Shown: positions 35,615-44,804 of the stretch, in pieces
How positions within the stretch are numbered: the stretch's first letter is position 1
Layout: each line of letters begins with the position of its first letter
IMG/VR virus record: IMGVR_UViG_3300028827_000100
Coordinates: 41,879 to 105,878 of that record
DNA from: a virus
Direction: 5' to 3' (one strand)
Length of the DNA: 64,000 nucleotides
Translations under genes and position numbers: made by a program
The notes under the pieces: generated by a model
Databases searched by the model: none
What the model saw: only the letters and a program-made list of their open reading frames with translations
What the model was told of the DNA's origin: nothing

Positions 35615-37711
35615 ATGCAGAGGATAATACTCAAGCCTGGTCAGGAAGTATTTGTCGATCATCTGAACTACATCGAAGAAACAAAAATAGAGAATATAAG
35701 AAATATAGTCACTAAATTTGGTACTGCCGGGCCGATAAAAGGTCTTGTTGTTTCGCCTGATACGAATGATGCAACAAAAGTTTCTGTCACTGCTGGATAT
35801 GGCTATACTTATGGTGGAGAGTATTTTGAGCTCTTAAATGATATCACAGGAATAACTGTATCAAATGCTATTGGTGCAAAGACATATATTGCCGCAAAGA
35901 TAGCAGAGAATGAGGGGTTTTTAGTGCCAGACCATGTAAGTGGTGAAGTTAATGCTACAATGATTTCTCACGAATATAGTATAGAGGCACTTTCTGAAAG
36001 TGAGTGGTTGAATCTGTCGGACAAATCCATGTATATGCTACTTGCTATAGTTCATGGAAGTGGTGGTCTTGTAAGAGCTACAGACATTCAGAGAAATTCT
36101 GTACAGCCGGTTTCCATTATGTTTGTGGAAAGCCAGCCGGTTGCTCTTACAGGGGTTGAAGTAGTTGCTGTTTCTACAAATACCCCTTCCGGGGTTTCGA
36201 GTTTGAAGTTTGATTATGTAAATTATGAATTTAGTTGGAAGGCTCCATCAGATACAAGTTATGGTTCGCCTGTGAGTATTGGCGCAGATGGTATTTATAC
36301 TGTTTATGATTCTACTGCAACTCTTTTTATAAAAATAAATATTGAAGTTGTGAGACTTCCAGTACAGGATGTTGAAGAAAATTTAAACATTGTAGATTTG
36401 TTTGCTGATTATGATTTGTCCATAGGTACGTCTAATGATATTTTGCATCGCTCAATGGCTGGTAGTGGCTTGTTATCACCACGCAATCCACATGGTCAAA
36501 CATTGGATGATTTTGATCCGGGGGTAAATCAAAATCTTATAACACACAGGTCAAAGGAGCATACTGCATCCATCATAGGAACGCCCGGAAGTTCTACTTG
36601 TGTACCGATTATATCATCTTCAAATACTTTGACGGTTGGTGCTATTGTTTCAGGCGAATATGTTGTGAGCGGTGGCATATTGATAAGTGCTGTTTATTCA
36701 CCCCTTGTTGTTTTTTCTGTAGGGGATTCGGTTGGCACTTATAATATTTATATAGATTCGTCTGGCAGACTTGAAAAAACATCGTCTGTGGTTGGGGAAC
36801 AGTATTTTAATGTATGTACGGTTGATTGGGATGGTGTACAGTTGACAAATGTTGTAGATAAAAGAAAATGGGGGACGATAAGGCCGGACAGAGTAAGTGT
36901 TGAAGATGATGAAAATAGGGAAAAAGAGTTAAATGAAGTCTCTTACAGTTTATCAGACACGCTATCAAAAATAAGAAAATCTCTTGGGAATATACTTAAT
37001 GGGTCATGGACTAAAACTCCAGCTACAAATTTGGACAGTATTGATTCAAGCATTAATTCGCTAAATAGTGATATGACGGATGCGAAAAATGATATAGCAA
37101 ATCTTCAAACTGATGTTTCAGTTTTAGATGGTGAAGTTACAGGTTTGCAATCAGATGTTGGTGCTATTAGTTCTGATGTTTCTTCGTTGCAATCGGATGT
37201 AGTAAATTTGCAGGAACATGCGAATAAGGACTTTAATGATACTGGGCCAAGTGATGAGCTTCACGGAGTGTATATGGGGCATGGTGGTGGTATAAATGCT
37301 GATAAAATAGACGATTGGGAATTGAGTGATATTCTTGCAGGTGCTACAAATTTAATAGTTTTTGCTCCAGAAGTAGATATGCAGGTTAATTTTTACAGTA
37401 GCACACCTGTAGAGGTTGACTGTAGCGGATATGTTGATGTTAACAACAGTGTATATGCCTATTGTCTTGTATTTGTGCAGGATAGTGACGGATGGGAGAG
37501 AAAGACATATGTTGCTCCAACTTCGGGCGGGCCTTGGAGCCTCGTTAGACATTCAACTGGTGCACAAAATTCGGCAAGTGGGAGAGGTGCTGGGCCGAAT
37601 ACAAATGTATTTTTTGCACCATTGTCAAATGGAAAATTTTATATAAAAACTATTGGCGATCTTTTTTGGGGTGGTGAACCTAAATTGTATCTTCTTGGAC
37701 ATATGATATAG
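35615..37711 (+). CDS. Tail fibre protein
   Basis: The 698-residue protein starts with MQRIILKPGQEVFVDHLNYI, a start resembling phage fibre proteins that attach to the baseplate. The middle is beta-rich. Residues about 475-540 are a heptad-patterned coiled coil (LNSDMTDAKNDIANLQTDVS and following repeats with regular L-x-x-D-V), followed by a distal beta domain with Gly-rich loops (SARG-like GASGRG near the end). This is the shape of a trimeric fibre. The next gene has features of a fibre assembly protein. Confidence 0.75.
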   Translation: MQRIILKPGQEVFVDHLNYIEETKIENIRNIVTKFGTAGPIKGLVVSPDTNDATKVSVTAGYGYTYGGEYFELLNDITGITVSNAIGAKTYIAAKIAENEGFLVPDHVSGEVNATMISHEYSIEALSESEWLNLSDKSMYMLLAIVHGSGGLVRATDIQRNSVQPVSIMFVESQPVALTGVEVVAVSTNTPSGVSSLKFDYVNYEFSWKAPSDTSYGSPVSIGADGIYTVYDSTATLFIKINIEVVRLPVQDVEENLNIVDLFADYDLSIGTSNDILHRSMAGSGLLSPRNPHGQTLDDFDPGVNQNLITHRSKEHTASIIGTPGSSTCVPIISSSNTLTVGAIVSGEYVVSGGILISAVYSPLVVFSVGDSVGTYNIYIDSSGRLEKTSSVVGEQYFNVCTVDWDGVQLTNVVDKRKWGTIRPDRVSVEDDENREKELNEVSYSLSDTLSKIRKSLGNILNGSWTKTPATNLDSIDSSINSLNSDMTDAKNDIANLQTDVSVLDGEVTGLQSDVGAISSDVSSLQSDVVNLQEHANKDFNDTGPSDELHGVYMGHGGGINADKIDDWELSDILAGATNLIVFAPEVDMQVNFYSSTPVEVDCSGYVDVNNSVYAYCLVFVQDSDGWERKTYVAPTSGGPWSLVRHSTGAQNSASGRGAGPNTNVFFAPLSNGKFYIKTIGDLFWGGEPKLYLLGHMI

Positions 37712-37723
37712 AAGGAGGTTTTT

Positions 37724-38365
37724 ATGTACGCTATAGTGAAAGATGATATTGTTGTTACTACTATTAGTGATGCCAGCATCAAGTATTATCGTTCACCTGA
37801 AAAAAGAAATACATTTGTGCTTATACCGGATGAGTTGTTGTCTGTTGATATAGAACGTTTGCGGTATGATGGTGGTGAAATAATTGATGTTGGTACAAGT
37901 GCTCGCAAGTTTTTTGTTGACAAACGTGGTGTGAAACATATTTCAGATTCTACTGATGATGAAAGGCAAGTTTTGTATTGCAGGTTCGATGATGAACTTG
38001 TTTGTGAGGATGGTAAATGGAGAGTGCTAAAAGATGAGGAGAAACTTAATAGAATCAGGTCTAAAATGATAGAGGCCGTAAAAACTGAAGCTGGTATCAG
38101 AATAATGAATGTGATGCCATTGTGGAAGCAGATAAATATGCTAAAGGAAATAATTGATATTATGGTGGAGGCAATGCTTAATAAAAAAGTTCTTTCCAAG
38201 GAAAGTTTAAAGAAAATTGAAGACATATCCAGTTTGTGGGATTCTGCTGTTGTCAAAAATAGGCTGGCATCGAATTTAATTGAAGATAAAATAAAAGAAG
38301 AAAAAGAATTGGACAACATCTATAAGCTGAATTTTAAAGATGATGAGTTGTGGGAGGGAAAATAG
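37724..38365 (+). CDS. Possible tail fibre assembly / accessory protein
   Basis: The 213-residue protein follows the fibre gene behind AGAAGGAGG. Its N-terminal half is a beta-rich domain. Its middle contains EAGIRIMNVMPLWKQINML, similar in pattern to a helix common in phage proteins encoded after fibres. The C-terminal third is a charged helix. Function is inferred from position and this helix only. The stop overlaps the GTG start of the next gene. Confidence 0.5.
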   Translation: MYAIVKDDIVVTTISDASIKYYRSPEKRNTFVLIPDELLSVDIERLRYDGGEIIDVGTSARKFFVDKRGVKHISDSTDDERQVLYCRFDDELVCEDGKWRVLKDEEKLNRIRSKMIEAVKTEAGIRIMNVMPLWKQINMLKEIIDIMVEAMLNKKVLSKESLKKIEDISSLWDSAVVKNRLASNLIEDKIKEEKELDNIYKLNFKDDELWEGK

Positions 38366-38568
38366 TGCAAATGCAAAAATATAAATTGCGTTCTGAAAGG
38401 CGAAAAAGCAACAGTAATCCCGCAACATACAAGTATTGTCATTCCTGCAAGAACTTCTTTACTCTAAATGGGAAGAAATTAAATTTCTGGAATGTTAAGG
38501 CAGTCGGTTCGTGCAATTATACCAGATTTATTTGTGATGATTGTGTGAGAGATATATTTTCCATATAG
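38365..38568 (+). CDS. Small zinc-motif protein (67 aa)
   Basis: I chose GTG 38365, 6 bases after GGGAGGG and overlapping the preceding TAG. The product has two CxxC pairs (CHSC and CDDC) spaced by about 35 residues, a typical zinc-ribbon arrangement, and a basic N-terminus. It could bind nucleic acid or a protein partner. It is the last gene before the AT-rich promoter region. Confidence 0.7.
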   Translation: MQMQKYKLRSERRKSNSNPATYKYCHSCKNFFTLNGKKLNFWNVKAVGSCNYTRFICDDCVRDIFSI

Positions 38569-38714
38569 GGATTATAATAGAATTTAATAACCTTATTAAT
38601 AAACTATACTTATTATATTATATAATAATCTAATTACATATTAACCTTCCTGATAGTGTATAATACATATGCCGGGGGAAGTGTGTCTACCCGGCAGAAG
38701 GGAGGTATATGAAT
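38569..38714 (+). promoter_or_regulatory. AT-rich promoter region and leader of the replication operon
   Basis: About 90 bases of nearly pure A/T after the zinc-motif gene precede a TATAAT box at 38659-38664. No clear -35 hexamer is visible; TTACAT at 38634-38639 is the closest at 19-base spacing. The segment 38658-38687 is 28/30 identical to 53241-53270. GCCGGG (38671-38676) and CCCGGC (38690-38695) can pair at the start of the transcript. GGAGG at 38701-38705 serves the first gene. Confidence 0.75.
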
Positions 38715-39197
38715 ATGAAGGAGAGGGGGAAATATATCACCGCTGATGTGGTGGTATTTTCAGGCGACACCTCAGTGAGGGGTGCGTTTGAAGTGCGTCA
38801 CGCATTTGAATCATTAGGTTGTGTCGCTGTTAAAATAGAGACGGTGCAGGACAATATCAATGTTAATCTCGTAGCACCTTACGACATTAAGGAGAGGCTT
38901 TATAAATATTATCCTGAGTTTTATGTTGACACCACATGGGCGATTCTCAATGTTGACAGGAATCGCCTTTCAAAACTCCCCTCAAGGATAATACACAAGC
39001 CCGTCCCCCTAAAGGTTGTAGTAAAGGGGCTTGTGTATCACCGTAAAATCAAAATATTCTTCATTCCTTCCCTTACATCACAAATACAAATAAAAGGTAA
39101 GGGGAAAAGCACGCCTAAAAAATCTTCCAAAAAATCTTCCTCTATTGTGTTTTTCAAGCCGTTGAAAATTAAATTCAAAAGAAGGAGGAGCGCATGA
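38715..39197 (+). CDS. Hypothetical protein, first gene of the replication operon
   Basis: I chose ATG 38715, 9 bases after GGAGG; ATG 38709 is only 3 bases away from it. The 160-residue product has a mixed alpha/beta N-terminal 110 residues and a basic tail with KSTPKKSSKKSSS and KIKFKRRRSA, which could bind DNA. The stop overlaps the next start at ATGA. Its first place behind the duplicated promoter suggests high or early expression. Function unknown. Confidence 0.65.
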   Translation: MKERGKYITADVVVFSGDTSVRGAFEVRHAFESLGCVAVKIETVQDNINVNLVAPYDIKERLYKYYPEFYVDTTWAILNVDRNRLSKLPSRIIHKPVPLKVVVKGLVYHRKIKIFFIPSLTSQIQIKGKGKSTPKKSSKKSSSIVFFKPLKIKFKRRRSA

Positions 39198-40114
39198 ATA
39201 AGACTCTCAACAAATGGGTAGAGGGCGTACTCATGCCGTCAACCATTCTCTCCATCGGTATTACTATGGACGGTAAGCTCGTGTGGGTTGATGGCGACAC
39301 GATTGTAGGGGAAGTTGATGACAATCCGACTGTATATGGCCGCTATCAGGGGTGGGAAGAATGGAGAAAAAAGCCCTGCTACGAGACGGCATACAAACTT
39401 GCTTGCTCTATTGAAGAAAAGAAGATGCGCAGGGCTACAAAGCCTGTCAAGAAAATAGTGCATCTTCCCATGCAGGAATATAAAGAGCTTGTAAAGCAGA
39501 TGGGCAATCTCATGAAGAGAATAAATATATATGAAGCACTCTATGCGAAGAAAGCAAAGACGGAATACCCGGAAATGATGACGCTTGTTAATGCGGTTAA
39601 GGTCAGCAATGTTCAGTGTGGGAATGATGAGAAATATGATTGTTTTACCTGTACCGTGAAGAGAAGGAACAATTGTTGGAAGTTGGCAAAAAAGTTACAA
39701 CACAAGCAAAACGTAATAAATGGGTTGCCGTATACAAGAAATCAACTTGCAGATTTGAGAATATCGGATCTGTGGATACTTGCATCTCATCTCAAGGTAG
39801 AGGTTGCCCTGAAGGGCAAGTCGTATCTTGTAGCGGCGATACACGACAAGCAGAAAGAACTTGGGCTGATAAAGGATGAATATAAAGGAATAAGGGAAGT
39901 TGCGAATAGAAAGAAAAAGGAAGGTGCTTCGATAAAGGACGTTGTTGCTGAATCTCTCAAGGTTGTAAAGAATCAATTGAAGAAAGAGAAAAGAAAAAAG
40001 AGGGTTGCGGACATCACCAAAAAGATTGAGGTTGTTGATATTAAAAACGTGATGACAAAAGAGGAGCTTGCTTCAAAGCTCTCTAAAAAATTTAACGTTA
40101 AAATAGGAGGGTAA
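39194..40114 (+). CDS. Hypothetical protein with a cysteine cluster and a long basic helix
   Basis: The 306-residue protein has an N-terminal region of strands, a helical middle with CGNDEKYDCFTC and NNCW near residues 142-162 (possible zinc site), and a stretch LWILASHLKVEVALKGKSYL (about 197-216) that recalls a SAP-type or LEM-like helix-loop-helix DNA-binding motif. The C-terminal 80 residues are a Lys-rich helix. It belongs to the operon of the exonuclease and helicase, so a DNA role is plausible but unproven. Confidence 0.6.
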   Translation: MNKTLNKWVEGVLMPSTILSIGITMDGKLVWVDGDTIVGEVDDNPTVYGRYQGWEEWRKKPCYETAYKLACSIEEKKMRRATKPVKKIVHLPMQEYKELVKQMGNLMKRINIYEALYAKKAKTEYPEMMTLVNAVKVSNVQCGNDEKYDCFTCTVKRRNNCWKLAKKLQHKQNVINGLPYTRNQLADLRISDLWILASHLKVEVALKGKSYLVAAIHDKQKELGLIKDEYKGIREVANRKKKEGASIKDVVAESLKVVKNQLKKEKRKKRVADITKKIEVVDIKNVMTKEELASKLSKKFNVKIGG

Positions 40115-40115
40115 C

Positions 40116-40508
40116 ATGACAGCAACAGTAGATGTAAATACGGCAAAGGTCTTACTTGCATACATGAACGGAATAGTGCGTCTTAACAACGCACTTTTGC
40201 AGTGTGTTGACAGGGAGCTCAATATACCATTGATAATGATACCAGCCACTACCGCAGTAAGAAGTTTGTATGCAAGTATGGTCAAGTGTGAGAGTGGATA
40301 TAGATGTAATGCTTGCATGGACAGGAATGAGTGTATGCGTTCGATACTCATTAAGATAGACAAGGCGCTCAAGAAGGCTTCCCTTGGAAAGATTGGCATT
40401 GACAAAGCACTTGAATTTGAAACTAACGTGGATGAGTTGCCTTTGTACGATGGGTACAGAGAGGCGGTGCATCTTGTTAGACAGGTAATAGTGGAGATGG
40501 GTACATGA
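40116..40508 (+). CDS. Hypothetical protein with a cysteine motif (130 aa)
   Basis: The ATG lies 5 bases after AGGAGGG. The protein is helical and has CESGYRCNACMDRNEC (from about residue 58), four cysteines within 16 residues that could hold a metal. The following gene starts one base after its stop. Replication-operon context; function unknown. Confidence 0.65.
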   Translation: MTATVDVNTAKVLLAYMNGIVRLNNALLQCVDRELNIPLIMIPATTAVRSLYASMVKCESGYRCNACMDRNECMRSILIKIDKALKKASLGKIGIDKALEFETNVDELPLYDGYREAVHLVRQVIVEMGT

Positions 40509-40509
40509 T

Positions 40510-41340
40510 ATGAGATGTGATATATTAGTTGTTGATGGTAATAACATAGCGTATAGAGAATATGCATCAAAGCCCCCGCTATCATACGGGGGCTTTCCTA
40601 CGTCTGCTATATATGGATTTCTGCTCCAACTTGCAGGAGCAATCAAAACATGCCATCCAAAATATATAATAGTTGCATGGGATAGCAGGGAGAGCAAGCG
40701 GAAAGAGATATACCCTGCATACAAGGCCAACAGGAAGAAAGACGATCCCAATATAAAAAACTACTATAAACAAGTTGAAGTCCTGCAAAAAGAAATCATG
40801 TCTGCCATAAGTGGTAGAACAATACAGTCAATTTCATTTAATGGGTATGAGGCAGACGACATCATAGCGAGTGTGGTTGAGACTAATAATGAATCTGTAG
40901 TAATTCTTTCAAATGATTCTGATTTGAGACAATTGCTTGCCTATCACAACGTGGCTATATACGATGGTAAGAAATTTCACACAAAGAAAACTTTTATTGA
41001 CAAGTATGGATTTGAGCCGGATATGTATCCTGCATACAAGGCTATAGTCGGGGATAGTTCTGACAACATTAAAGGTGTTAAGGGGATGGGTAAAGTTGCC
41101 GCAAAAAAAATCATTAATGAGAGTGAATATTATGAGGATGTTAGAAAGCATATCGTATCTCTAAAAGGGGCTGAAGCCATTGATGCTTTTGACAAAGCAA
41201 TGGAGTTGATATATCTCCCATTGCATGGTGAAATACTCGATGTTGAATTAATACCATACAGGATGAGTGTTGATGGGATTGTAGATGTATCTTACAGATA
41301 TGGTCTTACCAAGATAACACCAAAGAAATTCAAAGTATAA
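40510..41340 (+). CDS. 5'-3' exonuclease (FEN/T4 RNase H type)
   Basis: The enzyme removes RNA primers and flaps on the lagging strand. The 276-residue protein shows the acidic residues of the PIN-like fold: D9 (VVDGNN), D58 (VAWDSRESKRKE), E114/D116/D117 (GYEADD), D136/D138 (SNDSD) and D182/D185 (VGDSSDN). The last is followed by the helix-3-turn-helix KGVKGMGKVAAKKI that binds duplex DNA. The YKANR segment after the second motif is also typical. There is no polymerase domain. It belongs to the operon that continues with the helicase. Confidence 0.92.
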   Translation: MRCDILVVDGNNIAYREYASKPPLSYGGFPTSAIYGFLLQLAGAIKTCHPKYIIVAWDSRESKRKEIYPAYKANRKKDDPNIKNYYKQVEVLQKEIMSAISGRTIQSISFNGYEADDIIASVVETNNESVVILSNDSDLRQLLAYHNVAIYDGKKFHTKKTFIDKYGFEPDMYPAYKAIVGDSSDNIKGVKGMGKVAAKKIINESEYYEDVRKHIVSLKGAEAIDAFDKAMELIYLPLHGEILDVELIPYRMSVDGIVDVSYRYGLTKITPKKFKV

Positions 41341-41353
41341 AAGGGGGTATGGT

Positions 41354-41878
41354 ATGAGAGAGAATGGAGAAAGTTTGCCGGAATACATGCATGTAATAAA
41401 TGACGGCATGACATTTACTACCGCAGTTGATTGCGCCATAGACGTTTTCAAGCACAAAATACTCCAGTATGGGAGAAACTATAATTATGTTGATATAAAA
41501 AAGAACAAGAGATATTATGGGAATTTTAAAAATCTTGTGTCGAGATTGTGCATGATAGTACATGATGCTAATCCAAATGTAAGGCTGGGCAAATTGCAAT
41601 ATGTGAAATTATTACTTGATTACTACACAAGCATTTTTGATTTTTCCTGTGACAGGGGGAGAATATTCAACATAAATCAGATACACACACCATTTGCCCT
41701 TGATATATTTCAGCAATGGTGTGTGGAAAATTACATTACAATGGATAGATATATAGAAATGGTATTTGTTGGAGATGAAGAAAGAGATGCCAATATGGAA
41801 TATAGCAGAGAAGTTGAGAGAACGATGAAAAAGATGTTCAGGAGAATGAAATCGGGCGGTTATGAATTGATTTTTTGA
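41354..41878 (+). CDS. Hypothetical protein before the replicative helicase
   Basis: The 174-residue, mostly helical protein has no recognised motif. It is encoded directly before the helicase, where phages often encode a helicase loader, but I see no similarity that would prove it. It is Tyr/Phe/Met-rich with a charged C-terminal helix. Confidence 0.65.
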   Translation: MRENGESLPEYMHVINDGMTFTTAVDCAIDVFKHKILQYGRNYNYVDIKKNKRYYGNFKNLVSRLCMIVHDANPNVRLGKLQYVKLLLDYYTSIFDFSCDRGRIFNINQIHTPFALDIFQQWCVENYITMDRYIEMVFVGDEERDANMEYSREVERTMKKMFRRMKSGGYELIF

Positions 41879-41890
41879 TGGGAGAGTGGG

Positions 41891-43294
41891 ATGGCAAAAA
41901 TAGACATTACACTTCAGGAAGTGGGCTTTTCTGCATATCTTCTCGACAGCATTATCTCTTTATTGATATGGGATACGGATTTTTTGAAGCGATGCAGGAA
42001 CATAATACCGATAGAGATTTTTGAGGGTAGCAGGAAAGACATTGTCACCATATGTTACAACTATCTTGATGAGTATGGAGAGGCTCCAGAGAATTATATA
42101 CTTGATGTAACAGAGGAGTACCTCGCAAAAAGAAAGAACAGAAGAAAAGTTGTATTGAAATATCTCAATAATGTAATGCAAGTTGAGCCTAAAAAAGAAT
42201 ATGTATTGAGTAAACTGGGTTCTTTTGTAAAGAAGGAAATCTGTAGCAGAGCAATAGAATCCGCAAAAGAGCTTGTTGATAAGGGGAAAGATACGGAGGC
42301 TCAAAAGTTAATTCTCTCGAAATTCAGAGAGGCAAATCTCATTACCGCAGAAAATGTTGTTGACATTCTTGCGGAAGGTTTTACAATAAGCAGGTATAGT
42401 GATGATGAAATAAATTTTAAAACTTTCATAGACCCATACGATTCCGAAGTTGGGGGGTTTTACAGGGGTGAGACAGTTCTTGTCTTTGGCGATTCTAATG
42501 TTGGAAAATCGTGGGCAATGGTTCACTTTGCTAAAGTTGCTTTGTTGCAGGGAAAGAAGGTTTTGTATTATACACTGGAAACTCCGGCAAGAGTAATTCA
42601 AAAAAGATTTGCTATGGCGATTACCGGAACAAAAATATATATGAATCCTGAACAGGAAGAAAAAGAAATAATTGTAGGTGGTAAAAAGAAAAAGGCTGAA
42701 AGATTTTCGGAAGAAAAGTTTGTTTCTGTTTTGGATTTTTTGAGGGCACGACGTGGCAAGTTGTGGTTGATGAATCCGCATCACCTGAAATTTTCTGATA
42801 TAGTTGCTCAAGTTGACAATCTTGAAGTTACATATAACACAATACCGGATGTTGTGATAATCGACAGTCCAGACCAAATGATGCACGAATCCAAATATAA
42901 AGAGTATCGACATAATGAACTGGAATTGTACAAGAGTTTGCTTGCTTTCAATCAGGAAAGAGATACAACTTTGATTATTACAACACAGGCTGGTAGACAG
43001 GCAGGGAAGAAACAGATAGTGAGGGGGCATGACATAGCAGAAGGTTATGGGAAATTCAGGGTGGTGGATACGGTTTTTACCCTCATGCAAACACCGGAAG
43101 AATATAAACGTGGTATAGTTAGGATGTTGCATGAAAAGAGCAGAGGGGAATCAAAGTATATGATGATGGAAATAACTCAGGCTCTTGATATTGGACAGTT
43201 TTGTTTGACTGCAAAAAGAATAAAAATGTCTGATATTGGTAAGGGTGAGGCTAAAAAGATATTGAAAAAGATTGCAAGGGGTAGTTCTAAATGA
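41891..43294 (+). CDS. Replicative DNA helicase (DnaB/T4 gp41-like)
   Basis: This hexameric helicase unwinds DNA at the fork. The N-terminal 160 residues are helical, as in DnaB-type N-domains. The RecA core has Walker A GDSNVGKS (200-207), a following VLYYTLET strand (224-231) and Walker B VVIIDSPDQM (321-330), and later TLIITTQAGRQAG. The length of 467 fits the family. It is translationally coupled to the SNF2-like gene at ATGA. The primase is encoded separately downstream. Confidence 0.9.
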   Translation: MAKIDITLQEVGFSAYLLDSIISLLIWDTDFLKRCRNIIPIEIFEGSRKDIVTICYNYLDEYGEAPENYILDVTEEYLAKRKNRRKVVLKYLNNVMQVEPKKEYVLSKLGSFVKKEICSRAIESAKELVDKGKDTEAQKLILSKFREANLITAENVVDILAEGFTISRYSDDEINFKTFIDPYDSEVGGFYRGETVLVFGDSNVGKSWAMVHFAKVALLQGKKVLYYTLETPARVIQKRFAMAITGTKIYMNPEQEEKEIIVGGKKKKAERFSEEKFVSVLDFLRARRGKLWLMNPHHLKFSDIVAQVDNLEVTYNTIPDVVIIDSPDQMMHESKYKEYRHNELELYKSLLAFNQERDTTLIITTQAGRQAGKKQIVRGHDIAEGYGKFRVVDTVFTLMQTPEEYKRGIVRMLHEKSRGESKYMMMEITQALDIGQFCLTAKRIKMSDIGKGEAKKILKKIARGSSK

Positions 43295-44796
43295 GAGATG
43301 ACAAACCTATTTATGGGTATGAAATAAAGAAATATAGGAATGAGCTTACAGAAGATGTATTGCATAAAATCATAATGAGTGTTGCGCCAGAAGGATTCAA
43401 GTTTTATGTCAAACCGTTTTACCATCAATATCTGTCGATAGCCTTTTGTCTTCAATTTGACAGTGCCGGGCTTTACCTTGGCATGGGTACTGGTAAGACA
43501 AAGACGGTTATAGAGTTGTTAAGGATTATGGGAATACGCAACAGAATATTGTTTATTACTGTTTCAAGTGCTGTGTATCAGATTGAGGATCAGTTCAAAC
43601 AACATGCCGGCAACGAATATAATACAATTGTGATAGACAGCAGTATAAAGGATAATGAGTGTGAAGAAATTATTGAGTGTAATGACTATGATGTATTCAT
43701 AACTTATTATGAAAGAATTGTCCCGTATGGTGGAAATAGCGATAACGATTATATCAATCCAATTTTCGACAGAGATTGGAACGCTCTTATTATAGATGAA
43801 AGCAGAAAAATAATGAATCCTAAAAGCAAGAAAACTAAAGCTGTATTAAATCTTTCATTGCGCTCAAAACACAGGTTTGCTCTTGCAGGTATGCCGGTGG
43901 CAAAAAATCTGTATGAGATATTTACACAGCAATTTGCAATTGACCATGGATTGATGTTTGGGGATTCATATAACAATTTTATGAATACTTACTTTGTAAA
44001 GCACAAAACGTGGGGCGGATATAACATATTTCTACCGAGGGCTGGTTCGGAAGAAAAGATACATAAAAAAATGTATACTATGGCGGTAAGGTTCAGGCAG
44101 GAAGAGATAGAGGATATGCCGGAAAAAATGTATCAAACAAGGTATATAACTCTTGACGGAGACCAGAAGAGGCATTATGAAGATTTAAGAGTTAATGCAC
44201 AGGGAATAATTGTGGAGAGTAAGAACAAATATTTTGTTGTTAAGTCAATACTAACAAAGTTTCATCAAATATGCGGAGGGTATTTAAAACATGACGGTGG
44301 CATAAAAGAATTTAAAACAAATGTAAAGTTGCAAGCCCTTCTCGACATTCTTGACGAAGCACCTGATGAGAAGTTTCTTGTTTTTTGCTCTTATCAGGCA
44401 GAGCAAAAAGGTATCGTGAAATTCTTGAAGAAGAACAAAATTAAAGTAGGGTGTATAATACACGATACAGACAAGAAGGAAATATTCAATATACAAAAGG
44501 AATTTAACGAGGGTGACAAAATAAGAGTTCTTGTTTGCAGTTACTATATTGCTGGCAGGGCTCTTGATCTTTATGGTGCATCTAACGTTGTAATGTATTC
44601 AATGAATTTCGACTATGAAATAATGATGCAGGCCGAAGACAGAGTTAGAAGGCCGCAACAAAAAAAGAAAGTCGTGAAGTATATAAGACTTGTTTGTAGA
44701 AACACGGTTGATGAGAAATTACTTGAAAGTGCTGAAGCTGACAAGAACTTTGTGGATAGGGTGGTAGAGGGCAAGAACATACTTGACTATATATAG
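43291..44796 (+). CDS. SNF2-type helicase/translocase
   Basis: The 501-residue protein has superfamily 2 motifs: GMGTGKT (64-70), DESR (169-172) in place of DEAH, LAGMPV (motif III), FLVFCSYQAEQKG (motif IV), VLVCSYYIAGRALDL (motif V) and MQAEDRVRRPQQKK (motif VI, as in SNF2 proteins). It would translocate on duplex DNA, possibly remodelling proteins at forks, as T4 UvsW or similar proteins do. There is no added DNA-binding domain. It is coupled to the replicative helicase gene. Confidence 0.85.
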   Translation: MRDDKPIYGYEIKKYRNELTEDVLHKIIMSVAPEGFKFYVKPFYHQYLSIAFCLQFDSAGLYLGMGTGKTKTVIELLRIMGIRNRILFITVSSAVYQIEDQFKQHAGNEYNTIVIDSSIKDNECEEIIECNDYDVFITYYERIVPYGGNSDNDYINPIFDRDWNALIIDESRKIMNPKSKKTKAVLNLSLRSKHRFALAGMPVAKNLYEIFTQQFAIDHGLMFGDSYNNFMNTYFVKHKTWGGYNIFLPRAGSEEKIHKKMYTMAVRFRQEEIEDMPEKMYQTRYITLDGDQKRHYEDLRVNAQGIIVESKNKYFVVKSILTKFHQICGGYLKHDGGIKEFKTNVKLQALLDILDEAPDEKFLVFCSYQAEQKGIVKFLKKNKIKVGCIIHDTDKKEIFNIQKEFNEGDKIRVLVCSYYIAGRALDLYGASNVVMYSMNFDYEIMMQAEDRVRRPQQKKKVVKYIRLVCRNTVDEKLLESAEADKNFVDRVVEGKNILDYI

Positions 44797-44804
44797 GGGG
44801 AGGT

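Noticed and set aside
38669-38740. Leader peptide frames starting at the ATG in the promoter-leader (both copies)
   Set aside because: The ATG would fall at or before the expected transcription start, there is no ribosome binding site, and the peptides differ after six residues. Kept only as a remark in the findings.
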